Positions 1 to 6,318 of a stretch of 64,000 nucleotides of DNA are shown here, piece by piece. The stretch spans positions 1 to 64,000 of the forward strand of contig JAZQUI010000002.1 of NCBI GenBank assembly GCA_045631205.1. The letters run 5' to 3'. The translations under genes were made by a program, and so were the position numbers. Numbering within the stretch: the stretch's first letter is position 1; the number at the start of each line of letters is the position of its first letter. The stretch comes from HGM04593 sp045631205. GTDB lineage: Bacteria > Bacteroidota > Bacteroidia > Bacteroidales > Bacteroidaceae. The notes under the pieces are model-generated. The model had not been told where the DNA came from and ran no database searches. It worked only from the letters and a program-made list of their open reading frames with translations.

Positions 1-1
1 A

Positions 2-295
2 GGTCAGCCCGACTTTGCAGAAATACGCATCAGTTATATCCCTGATATAAAAATGGTCGAGAGCAAAAGCCTTAAGTTATATTTATTCAGTTTCCGTAAT
101 CATGGGGCTTTTCATGAAGATTGCGTAAATATTATAATGAAGGATTTGATAAAATTAATGAGCCCCAAATACATCGAAGTGTTAGGAATATTCCTACCAA
201 GAGGAGGTATATCAATCTATCCATATGCTAATTATGGTCGTCCAGGGACAAAATATGAGCATATAGCTACACAAAGAATCCTATCTCGTCCTTGA
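2..295 (+). CDS. queF: NADPH-dependent 7-cyano-7-deazaguanine reductase QueF (3' part)
   Basis: The reading frame is open from base 2, so the gene starts before the window and only its last 97 codons are present. The visible protein begins GQPDFAEIRISYIPD and contains the QueF substrate-binding VESKS motif, the FRNHGAFHED block and the C-terminal PRGG..PYANYGR block. QueF reduces the nitrile of preQ0 to preQ1, a cytoplasmic step in queuosine synthesis. The catalytic cysteine, which in this family lies a few residues before GQPDF, is outside the window. The C-terminus has the usual family length. A strong hairpin terminator follows at 323-354. The assignment is secure from motif order alone. 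Confidence 0.95.
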   Translation, partial: GQPDFAEIRISYIPDIKMVESKSLKLYLFSFRNHGAFHEDCVNIIMKDLIKLMSPKYIEVLGIFLPRGGISIYPYANYGRPGTKYEHIATQRILSRP

Positions 296-322
296 ATACA
301 ATATTTAACATTGACTATTCAC

Positions 323-360
323 ACTCCCTTGTCTGAAAAATCGGACAAGGGAGTTCTTTT
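323..360 (+). terminator. Rho-independent terminator after queF
   Basis: An 11-bp perfect inverted repeat (ACTCCCTTGTC, 323-333, with GACAAGGGAGT, 344-354) is followed by a T-rich run. It lies 27 bp after the queF stop codon. Confidence 0.85.
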
Positions 361-379
361 TCATGTAACCGTCGTTTAA

Positions 380-571
380 TTGAATGCTAATATTTCTGAA
401 CTACTATTATGTACGACTATTCTGAGGCAAGCTGCTACCTTAAAGGGAATTGTGAAAGATAGTTCTACAAGAGAACCGTTGATTGGTGTGGCTGTAACAG
501 GGTATGTGAAAGAGATTAAAGATGCTGTTTCTACAAACTTTCCCTTCTATAAAAAGGCAACGGATAGGTAG
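380..571 (+). pseudogene. Decayed fragment of a SusC/TonB-dependent receptor-type N-terminus
   Basis: A 63-codon frame contains TLKGIVKDSSTREPLIGV, which matches the opening strand and turn of the carboxypeptidase-D regulatory-like domain found at the N-terminus of Bacteroidetes SusC-family outer-membrane receptors (usual pattern G-x-V-x-D-x-x-T-x-E-P-L-x-G-V). After GVAVTG the similarity stops and the frame ends within 30 codons. There is no signal peptide and no downstream plug or barrel. I read it as a remnant of a deleted receptor gene at the edge of the CRISPR locus. It is not likely to be expressed as a functional protein. The identification rests on one short motif. Confidence 0.5.
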
Positions 572-687
572 CAACTCTTTCTCTAAACCCAACCATATAC
601 GGTTCTTTCTGCCGAAATTAGAAATATGACAGGGTAACACAAAAATGGTATAAGTGCCAACCACTTATCAAATTTTGCCCTCCTTCA

Positions 688-1039
688 GCCATTATTACGC
701 AAGTTCTTTGTATCTTTGAAATATCAAATACACCGAGCTTGTGCCGACTAATATGGCTGACGCGTTGTGATTTGCTTTTAAATTTGTATCTTTGAAATAT
801 CAAATACACCACGCTTTGGCACAATGGAATAGAGAGAATGTTGTGATTTGCTTTTAAATTTGTATCTTTGAAATATCAAATACACCCCGGCAGGAGGTCG
901 GCAGAATTGAAAGTTGTTGTGATTTGCTTTTAAATTTGTATCTTTGAAATATCAAATACACCTCATAGGGTGTATCTAACAAAAGATACGCGGTTGTGAT
1001 TTGCTTTTAAATTTGTATCTTTGAAATATCAAATACACC
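688..1039 (+). CRISPR. Type II-C CRISPR array: four spacers, four intact 47-bp repeats and one half-decayed repeat
   Basis: Four identical 47-bp repeats, beginning GTTGTGATTTGCTTTT and ending AAATATCAAATACACC, lie at 764-810, 840-886, 916-962 and 993-1039. Spacers are 735-763, 811-839, 887-915 (29 bp each) and 963-992 (30 bp). A fifth unit at 688-734 keeps only the last 28 bases of the repeat (707-734); its first 19 or so have decayed. The first 23-24 bases of the repeat are complementary to the tracrRNA anti-repeat at 6017-6039, which fixes crRNA transcription as the plus strand. The decayed repeat is thus at the transcription-upstream end, as described for type II-C arrays, and new spacers probably enter at the 1040 side. 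Each repeat contains TATCTTTG (repeat bases 24-31), an exact Bacteroidetes -7 element, so promoters may lie inside the repeats. Confidence 0.97.
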
Positions 1040-1111
1040 ACAATGTTTGTAAGTTGCTGTGTATTAGTTTATTGCGGGGAGTTTTAGAAAATAAAAAATG
1101 AGGTGTATTAG
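1040..1111. promoter_or_regulatory. Probable CRISPR leader (spacer-acquisition end)
   Basis: This AT-rich 72-bp stretch lies between the last intact repeat and the hairpin at 1112-1147. It is assigned as leader because the opposite end of the array carries the decayed terminal repeat. No sequence motif confirms the role. Confidence 0.45.
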
Positions 1112-1147
1112 AAAAGGATTTGCATTGATATGGTGCAAATCCTTTTT
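1112..1147. terminator. Bidirectional terminator between array and cas operon
   Basis: A 13-bp perfect inverted repeat (AAAAGGATTTGCA, 1112-1124; complement 1134-1146) with a 9-nt loop has A-run and T-run on either side. It would stop array transcripts on the plus strand and the cas9-cas1-cas2 mRNA on the minus strand, 8 bp after the cas2 stop. Confidence 0.85.
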
Positions 1148-1155
1148 CTGTTTTT

Positions 1156-1491
1156 TTAAAATAATTCCAGTTGTTGAGGTTCCAGTTCTTTTTTAATGTG
1201 TTGGCACCCGCGAAACAACTCCATTTGGCTAAATTGCTTGTCTGTTATGGTTAATATTCCAACATAACCCTCTTTGGGAAGCCATTTTTTTACTCGTTTT
1301 ATGTGAACATCGGCATTTTCTCTGCTTGGGCAATGTCGAAGGTATATAGAAAATTGAAACATAGTGAAACCATCGCGCAAAAGTTGTTTCCTGAAATCGG
1401 CATATATTTTGCGTTCGCGCTTTGTCTCAGTTGGCAAATCGAAAAAGACAAAAATCCACATTATCTGGTATTCACTGAATCGTTCAATCAT
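1156..1491 (-). CDS. cas2: CRISPR-associated endoribonuclease Cas2
   Basis: This 111-residue protein has the Cas2 ferredoxin-like start WIFVFFDLPTETKRERK, in which the first-strand Asp (D18) is the metal-binding residue of the family. Type II Cas2 proteins are normally 95-115 residues. It forms the spacer-integration complex with Cas1. The start codon overlaps the cas1 stop by 4 bp (ATGA), implying translational coupling. It is the last gene of the cas9-cas1-cas2 operon. No csn2 or cas4 follows, which fits subtype II-C. An unusual C-terminal tail rich in Q, E and L ends the protein. Confidence 0.95.
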   Translation of the reverse strand: MIERFSEYQIMWIFVFFDLPTETKRERKIYADFRKQLLRDGFTMFQFSIYLRHCPSRENADVHIKRVKKWLPKEGYVGILTITDKQFSQMELFRGCQHIKKELEPQQLELF

Positions 1492-2423
1492 TCCATTGTT
1501 GGGTATGCAATTTTGCGTATTTCTCCACTATAACATTTATACAATGATGCTGTTGTAGTGCTAACACCAACCATCAATGGGCTTCGCCGGCCGTTGATTA
1601 CAACATCTATAACTGGAATAGAGAGTAGTTTGCTCTTAATTTCAGTTGTCAGTGTTGAGTAATCAATTCTGCTATCTACAATTTCTGTAACCACTTTGTC
1701 AACATAAGGGCGGTATGGTTCCATAATGTCATCGGCCAAACAATATGCGTTGTATCTGTTGTGGTGGTGAATGCCTAATGTGGGTAACAAACCGCTGGCA
1801 ACTAATGAACGTGCTACCACGGCACGCAGTATGGCATAGCCATAGTTTAACAGATTGTTTGGTGGCACTCCTTCGCGGTCGCGATTAAAGCCTGGTATGT
1901 GTCCAAAAAGGTTTTGCCAATAGAATGCTGCGGCACGTCCTTCAAGGTTTTCGCTATCGCCACTCTTTACTTGCTTTGCCCAAGCCTCCATATTCCCACA
2001 TTCAAGCCCGCATTGTTGACGGAGTATGCTTGCTTGGTTTGCTATTTTAGCTTGGATGGTTTGTTGCCACAGTTGTTTCTTTAAAGGTAAAGATGCTTCT
2101 ATTTGGTGCCTGAAACGCTCACTCTGGGTTGTGTTCCCTGCAAGTGGCAACATTAGCCCCGAAGGCATACGGTGTTCATCACAGGAAATAACAGCTACAT
2201 TATTGTTCAGCAACGCGCTTAACGCCCCTTGTGTTATGGTTATCTGCTTATTGTCGAGAACCACAACACCTATATCCTCAATGGGAACCTGTTTTGTTGC
2301 TGATGTCTTAAAACTGTCGGGTAGAGTATTGTTCTTCTCTACCTCGGGCAAGCGAATTTCCAATTGTCCAAGTTTAGTACTCAAGTAAGCAGGGTTGCCG
2401 AAATATAATGTGCGTTTTATCAT
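1488..2423 (-). CDS. cas1: CRISPR-associated integrase Cas1 (type II)
   Basis: Cas1 is the catalytic subunit of the Cas1-Cas2 integrase that inserts new spacers into the array. The 311-residue protein has the type II Cas1 pattern: NLEGRAAAFYWQNLF with metal-binding Glu161, and GIHHHNRYNAYCLADDIMEP with His220 and the acidic residues that follow supplying the other metal ligands. Length is normal for type II Cas1. It overlaps cas9 upstream and cas2 downstream by 4 bp each, so all three proteins are probably made from one mRNA by coupled translation. No truncation or missing active-site residue is seen. Confidence 0.95.
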   Translation of the reverse strand: MIKRTLYFGNPAYLSTKLGQLEIRLPEVEKNNTLPDSFKTSATKQVPIEDIGVVVLDNKQITITQGALSALLNNNVAVISCDEHRMPSGLMLPLAGNTTQSERFRHQIEASLPLKKQLWQQTIQAKIANQASILRQQCGLECGNMEAWAKQVKSGDSENLEGRAAAFYWQNLFGHIPGFNRDREGVPPNNLLNYGYAILRAVVARSLVASGLLPTLGIHHHNRYNAYCLADDIMEPYRPYVDKVVTEIVDSRIDYSTLTTEIKSKLLSIPVIDVVINGRRSPLMVGVSTTTASLYKCYSGEIRKIAYPTME

Positions 2424-5400
2424 ATTCCCGTTATTTTTCCGGTTATACTTATGTGGACTTTATGCGGGTTGTTCTCTATTAATGATTTTAAACTTTGAAT
2501 TCTTATCATTTTACCCATCTTGATAGATAGTGTCTCATTTTTTGTTCCATTATATTTGTCATCGACAGTTGTTTCCAAATGATGTCTAAACACATAATAA
2601 CTTTGCGCAATTTTCTGCACTCGATACAGGTATTTACTCAATGTAGCGTAATCATTCTTTTGCATAGCATCTTGGTATAACTCCTCCTCCATGCCAAGAA
2701 TGAACATTTCATTCTGTTGCATAGAGAATTTGAAATTCCAGGTTGCCGACGGTGGTAGTTGCTGCTTAAATGCTTCGGGCATTCTATCGGTTACATTATC
2801 CCGAGCATCTGCGAGGTTAGTGATAATTGTGGGAATACCATATTTCTTGCGTTCTACGGCGTTGCAAAATGTTACAATGTGTTCTTGGAGTTTGCCTTTT
2901 TCGTCTTCATATATAGCAACGTGATGGTTGTTTCCTGGTTTTACAAAAGCAATAGGCTCGTTCTTGTCGTTATAACGCAATGGAACAACCGCGTTTAAGC
3001 CGGTTTTGCATCTTACACTGTGTATGGGCATTCCCTGGTGGTCGTGAACAGGCTCGGCAAAAGCCTTGTCGGGTTTTCCGCCATACTGCTCGAGTCTGTT
3101 ACGCAATATCTCACGAATACGTTTATCGACAACAAAGTCAACATCTTTTAGCGTGATGTTTCCAATATTGTATTTTATAACATACTCTTGTTTGCCGGTT
3201 TCGCTGTCGGTTATACGGCCATATACACTTTCTTCACTCAACGCTCCGCGGGGAATTATTATTCCTTTTTGGGCACAAATGCGTTTGCCACCCTTGTGTA
3301 TGTATCGTTTTCCCAAACTGGCTGCGCGTTTTCCGCTTTTGAAAGATATAGCGATTCCTTCCACAGCTTTTTCTACTTCGTTGGTAGAGAAGTGGGACTG
3401 AATTTTCAAGTATCTTTCGAGGCGTGTCAGACGTTGTTGTGTTGCAGTGTCCTGGTTTTCATTATTGAAAGAACCGAATGATATCTCTTTCAAAGAATTG
3501 AGGTTGTTAATGCGTTGTATATATCCTTGCTTTGTACAGGCAATAGTCAAGGCGTCTATAGCGTGGTGGCGGTGGTCCATGCGTTTAGACCAGCCGGCAA
3601 TGCGCTCAACTTCAATCTTCTTTCCGTTTACTTCGCGCTCTACATTTTCTGTTAATCCTGCATCTTTATAGCGGTTGAAGTTGAGTGTGTGTAATATTTC
3701 GTCCCATCCCCAAATGTGACGTATAAAGTCGGTAATACTACCGCTTGTGGAGTACACATTATGGCAAACGGTTTGCAGTATTTCCTTTGCCTTTTTTGCA
3801 ATATATTGGCTTTCGCGCAATTGGCGCTCAATAAAATCGGTAGGCAATTCGCTTGCAGGCATAAGCAGCTTCTTGCGTTTGGTTTGGGAAATACCAAGTG
3901 GTATTGGTAGTTTTGGATTGTATATATCTGCCAATTTGTTAATGCGTTCAATGTATGCGGTGAATTCGCCCTCGTCCTTTGTTTTCATATAGTCGTAGGC
4001 TGTGCGATTGCCTTTATCCTTATTACATTTTCTGCAAGAACAAACTTTGTTTGAAAAACTGTCGTCGAATAAAACAGAGCGGGGAATAATGTGCTCTACC
4101 TCTACTCCGAAGCCTAACAAGAACTCTTTTACATCCACTGTTTTACCACAATAGATGCATACGTGTTCTGTTTCTTCCCACATCTTGTACTTTTGAATGC
4201 GGGAGCGTGTTGGTGTAAGGCCATATTCCTCCTGTATGCGTTTGGCAATTTCCTCATTCTCTTTCTGCTTTTTGGCAATTGAGCGTGTTGCAGCCTCGCG
4301 TTCTTCTTTGTTCTGCTTCAGTTCTCGGGCAAGTTCTATTCTGATTTCGTCAAAACGCCCGTGTTCTTCCATAAGCGCGTTGACAAGGTTTACCAGCTGA
4401 TTTAAAATCTTTTCCACAACGGGTTGGCGTAGTTCTCCTTTTTGAATAGGTAGTAACTTTTCGGCAAGTTTGCGCGCTTCGTTTTGTTCTTTTGTTAGTG
4501 TGGTGTCGTTGTATCCTGCCATTAACTTGGCATCGTGGTATTGCAGACCATCTTGCAGGTATGGTAATATTTTGCGTATAGCACGTGAAGATTTATTGCT
4601 GTATCCTGCTTTAACAAAATCTATTTGACAAAGATTTTCAATAACCTCTTCATTGTCGATGTTGAACTTTGCACGAAGCGTTTGCTTGAGTTCATCTATA
4701 TTTGATATAGAATAGAGTGTGTGCCACAATTCGTATAATGGTTGTTTTTCAAACGATGCGTTTATTACTTTTACTTCGGTGATTTCTCCGGTTTCTTTGT
4801 CAACAAGTTCTTTATTTTCAATATCTAAATTGAATTTAAGTAGAGGGTTGTACTCTTTGTGATTTCCAAAAGCTTTGCTTATAGCACAGTAGGTGGTGTT
4901 TCCTTGCAACCCAGAGCTGCCTACTGCTTTACCCATTTGCCATTCTTTGGATTTTATACCAAGCAATGTCTTTAAGTCGTTTGCCTTCAACTTTTCGTGA
5001 GTGTTCATAAAGTTGAAGATTGCTTGTTTTTGTTCCAATGTTATGTGTAAAGAGTCGTTTATTTTCTTCTGGACATTGATGTTGTTTATACTTTCCCAAA
5101 TTTTACATATTTGGAATAGGGGAGAGGTACGTGGTGCTACTTTGGGTGCGCAATTTATAGTGCGTTCACCTTTTTTTATTTCGCAACGCTCTAATTCGCA
5201 TCGTGCAACTAAATGTTTGCACGATTTCAGTGGTCGTTGATGAAAAATTATGTAGTTACGTATGTGCGCAATAACTTCATTGGTCAACACTTCGGGGTAA
5301 AACTTTTGTTGGCAATTCATTATTGCATCATACTCTTCCATATATGCGATGCGGGGGAATATGCGCTCTTTGCATCGAAATGCAGGGTCGGATATTAAAC

Positions 5401-5938
5401 CTTTGTACAGAAACTCGCCAATGGTAAGTCCTTGCTCGTTAATCTCTTTGTGGCGTTCCAAAACCTGGGATACGTATGCGCCTTGTTTCTTGTCTCCATA
5501 GTCGGCCTTTACGGTGCGATATCCTCGTTTTTGGTTTATATGGCACAGAATTCGCCCAAGTTCAAGCAATGATATTTGCTCGGTGGCAGCTTTGGCGCGC
5601 TTGCTCCATAACTCTAACTTGGAAAGTTTTAGAGTGGTGCCATCGTGCATTCCCAATTGTTTGAGTTTATCAATAAGTAACACTCTGCGCAATTGGTATC
5701 GGTCATAACCTTTGCGTTGGGTTCTGTATTTTGTCCTGTCGGCGTTTTTTGTTAAGGCTTGTCCTTTTGAAAATTGAGAACTTTCATCTGTACTTAATGG
5801 TATTATGCGACTGCCAATAGCGACAATTTTGTCTTTCTCGGGTATCGTATCTTCGGAAAGCACCTCTTTGCTTTGTTCTTCTATAACTGCCCATCCAATG
5901 CTTGACGAGCCTAAATCCAAACCAAGTATTCGTTTCAT
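2420..5938 (-). CDS. cas9: Cas9 RNA-guided endonuclease, type II-C, with Cys4 zinc-ribbon HNH domain
   Basis: The 1172-residue nuclease contains RuvC-I (ILGLDLGSSSIGWAV, Asp8), an Arg-rich bridge helix near residues 68-95, a helical recognition lobe, RuvC-II (IRIELAREL, Glu535), HNH (VEHIIPRS, His616, with Asn630) and RuvC-III (HRHHAIDA, His792 and Asp795). All residues needed to cut both strands are present. The HNH domain is bracketed by C594-x-x-C597 and C635-x-x-C638, a four-cysteine zinc site resembling that of IscB-type HNH domains and absent from the best-known Cas9 proteins. The residue before the HNH His is Glu instead of the usual Asp. Operon order cas9-cas1-cas2 without csn2 gives subtype II-C. 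The ATG at 5936-5938 sits 27 bp from the -7 box TAGATTTG. The protein spacer-adjacent motif cannot be read from the sequence. Confidence 0.97.
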   Translation of the reverse strand: MKRILGLDLGSSSIGWAVIEEQSKEVLSEDTIPEKDKIVAIGSRIIPLSTDESSQFSKGQALTKNADRTKYRTQRKGYDRYQLRRVLLIDKLKQLGMHDGTTLKLSKLELWSKRAKAATEQISLLELGRILCHINQKRGYRTVKADYGDKKQGAYVSQVLERHKEINEQGLTIGEFLYKGLISDPAFRCKERIFPRIAYMEEYDAIMNCQQKFYPEVLTNEVIAHIRNYIIFHQRPLKSCKHLVARCELERCEIKKGERTINCAPKVAPRTSPLFQICKIWESINNINVQKKINDSLHITLEQKQAIFNFMNTHEKLKANDLKTLLGIKSKEWQMGKAVGSSGLQGNTTYCAISKAFGNHKEYNPLLKFNLDIENKELVDKETGEITEVKVINASFEKQPLYELWHTLYSISNIDELKQTLRAKFNIDNEEVIENLCQIDFVKAGYSNKSSRAIRKILPYLQDGLQYHDAKLMAGYNDTTLTKEQNEARKLAEKLLPIQKGELRQPVVEKILNQLVNLVNALMEEHGRFDEIRIELARELKQNKEEREAATRSIAKKQKENEEIAKRIQEEYGLTPTRSRIQKYKMWEETEHVCIYCGKTVDVKEFLLGFGVEVEHIIPRSVLFDDSFSNKVCSCRKCNKDKGNRTAYDYMKTKDEGEFTAYIERINKLADIYNPKLPIPLGISQTKRKKLLMPASELPTDFIERQLRESQYIAKKAKEILQTVCHNVYSTSGSITDFIRHIWGWDEILHTLNFNRYKDAGLTENVEREVNGKKIEVERIAGWSKRMDHRHHAIDALTIACTKQGYIQRINNLNSLKEISFGSFNNENQDTATQQRLTRLERYLKIQSHFSTNEVEKAVEGIAISFKSGKRAASLGKRYIHKGGKRICAQKGIIIPRGALSEESVYGRITDSETGKQEYVIKYNIGNITLKDVDFVVDKRIREILRNRLEQYGGKPDKAFAEPVHDHQGMPIHSVRCKTGLNAVVPLRYNDKNEPIAFVKPGNNHHVAIYEDEKGKLQEHIVTFCNAVERKKYGIPTIITNLADARDNVTDRMPEAFKQQLPPSATWNFKFSMQQNEMFILGMEEELYQDAMQKNDYATLSKYLYRVQKIAQSYYVFRHHLETTVDDKYNGTKNETLSIKMGKMIRIQSLKSLIENNPHKVHISITGKITGI

Positions 5939-5944
5939 ATACTT

Positions 5945-5968
5945 ACAAATTTAAAAGAATATTACAAA
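5945..5968 (-). promoter_or_regulatory. CRISPR-repeat mimic in the cas9 mRNA leader
   Basis: On the cas9 strand this stretch matches CRISPR repeat bases 2-25 at 21 of 24 positions, without gaps. The block nearest the gene (5945-5957, CTTTTAAATTTGT) is an exact match to repeat bases 12-24, part of the half that pairs with tracrRNA. It lies 7-19 nt before the cas9 ATG, in the ribosome-binding position. The predicted transcription start (about 5958) would place just the exact 13-nt block in the mRNA. Function is inferred. Confidence 0.55.
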
Positions 5969-5996
5969 TCTAATTATAAATTTGGAATATTACGAA
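5965..5996 (-). promoter_or_regulatory. Predicted cas9 operon promoter
   Basis: On the minus strand TTCG (5993-5996) is followed after 20 bp by TAGATTTG (5965-5972), matching the Bacteroidetes -33 TTTG / -7 TAnnTTTG pattern with one change in the -33 box. It overlaps the opposite-facing tracrRNA promoter by 16 bp. Confidence 0.6.
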
Positions 5997-6012
5997 TTGT
6001 AGTATATATTTG
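5981..6012 (+). promoter_or_regulatory. Predicted tracrRNA promoter
   Basis: TTTG at 5981-5984, a 20-bp spacer and TATATTTG at 6005-6012 give a full-match Bacteroidetes promoter. Expected initiation about 7 bp downstream falls at the first bases of the anti-repeat (6017), so the RNA would begin with the crRNA-pairing segment. Confidence 0.75.
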
Positions 6013-6016
6013 TCGA

Positions 6017-6103
6017 ACAAATTTAAAAGCAAATCACAATAAGGATTATTCCGTTGTGAAAACATTTAAAGCGGGAAGGTTTTTAACTGACTCGCTTTTT
6101 TTT
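6017..6103 (+). ncRNA. tracrRNA
   Basis: Bases 6017-6039 are an exact 23-nt anti-repeat, complementary to bases 2-24 of the array repeat. Next come the nexus-like segment AAGGATTATTCCGTTGTG (6041-6058) and a terminator hairpin: AAAGCGGG (6068-6075) with CTCGCTTT (6091-6098), an inner 4-bp helix GGTT/AACT, and a T run to 6103. This is the layout of type II tracrRNAs: anti-repeat, nexus, terminal stem. The RNA is divergent from cas9 and roughly 87 nt long. It pairs with crRNA precursors and anchors them in Cas9. Ends are predicted, not measured. Confidence 0.93.
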
Positions 6104-6205
6104 GTTTATATGTGATGTTAAAGACTTTAAGGCCGTGGGTATTCTTTAATAATGGCAATAATATAGCAGTTGGCCCAAAATGATAAAAAAGTAATAGGTT
6201 GGTTT

Positions 6206-6251
6206 GAAGTGAACCCCAAAAGTTTTTTGTCTAACTTTTGGGGTTCACTTC
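6206..6251. repeat. 19-bp perfect inverted repeat with 8-nt loop, terminator or insertion-element relic
   Basis: GAAGTGAACCCCAAAAGTT (6206-6224) and its exact complement (6233-6251) flank TTTTGTCT. It could terminate aguB, whose stop lies at 6319, but the distance is 68 bp and the run of T after the minus-strand hairpin is weak. The AACCCCAAAAGTT core resembles the inverted ends of some IS3-family elements as I recall them. That resemblance needs a database check. Confidence 0.7.
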
Positions 6252-6318
6252 AGAATGTTATCCTATTTTTTTAATTTTGCCGGTTAATGGAGTCTTAACC
6301 GTGTGTCGTTCATTATAA

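Noticed and set aside
1614..1625. 12-bp match between spacer 2 and cas1 (TGGAATAGAGAG)
   Set aside because: A 12-bp match among all spacers in 64 kb on two strands is expected by chance about once in two tries, and the rest of the spacer does not match. Not evidence of self-targeting.
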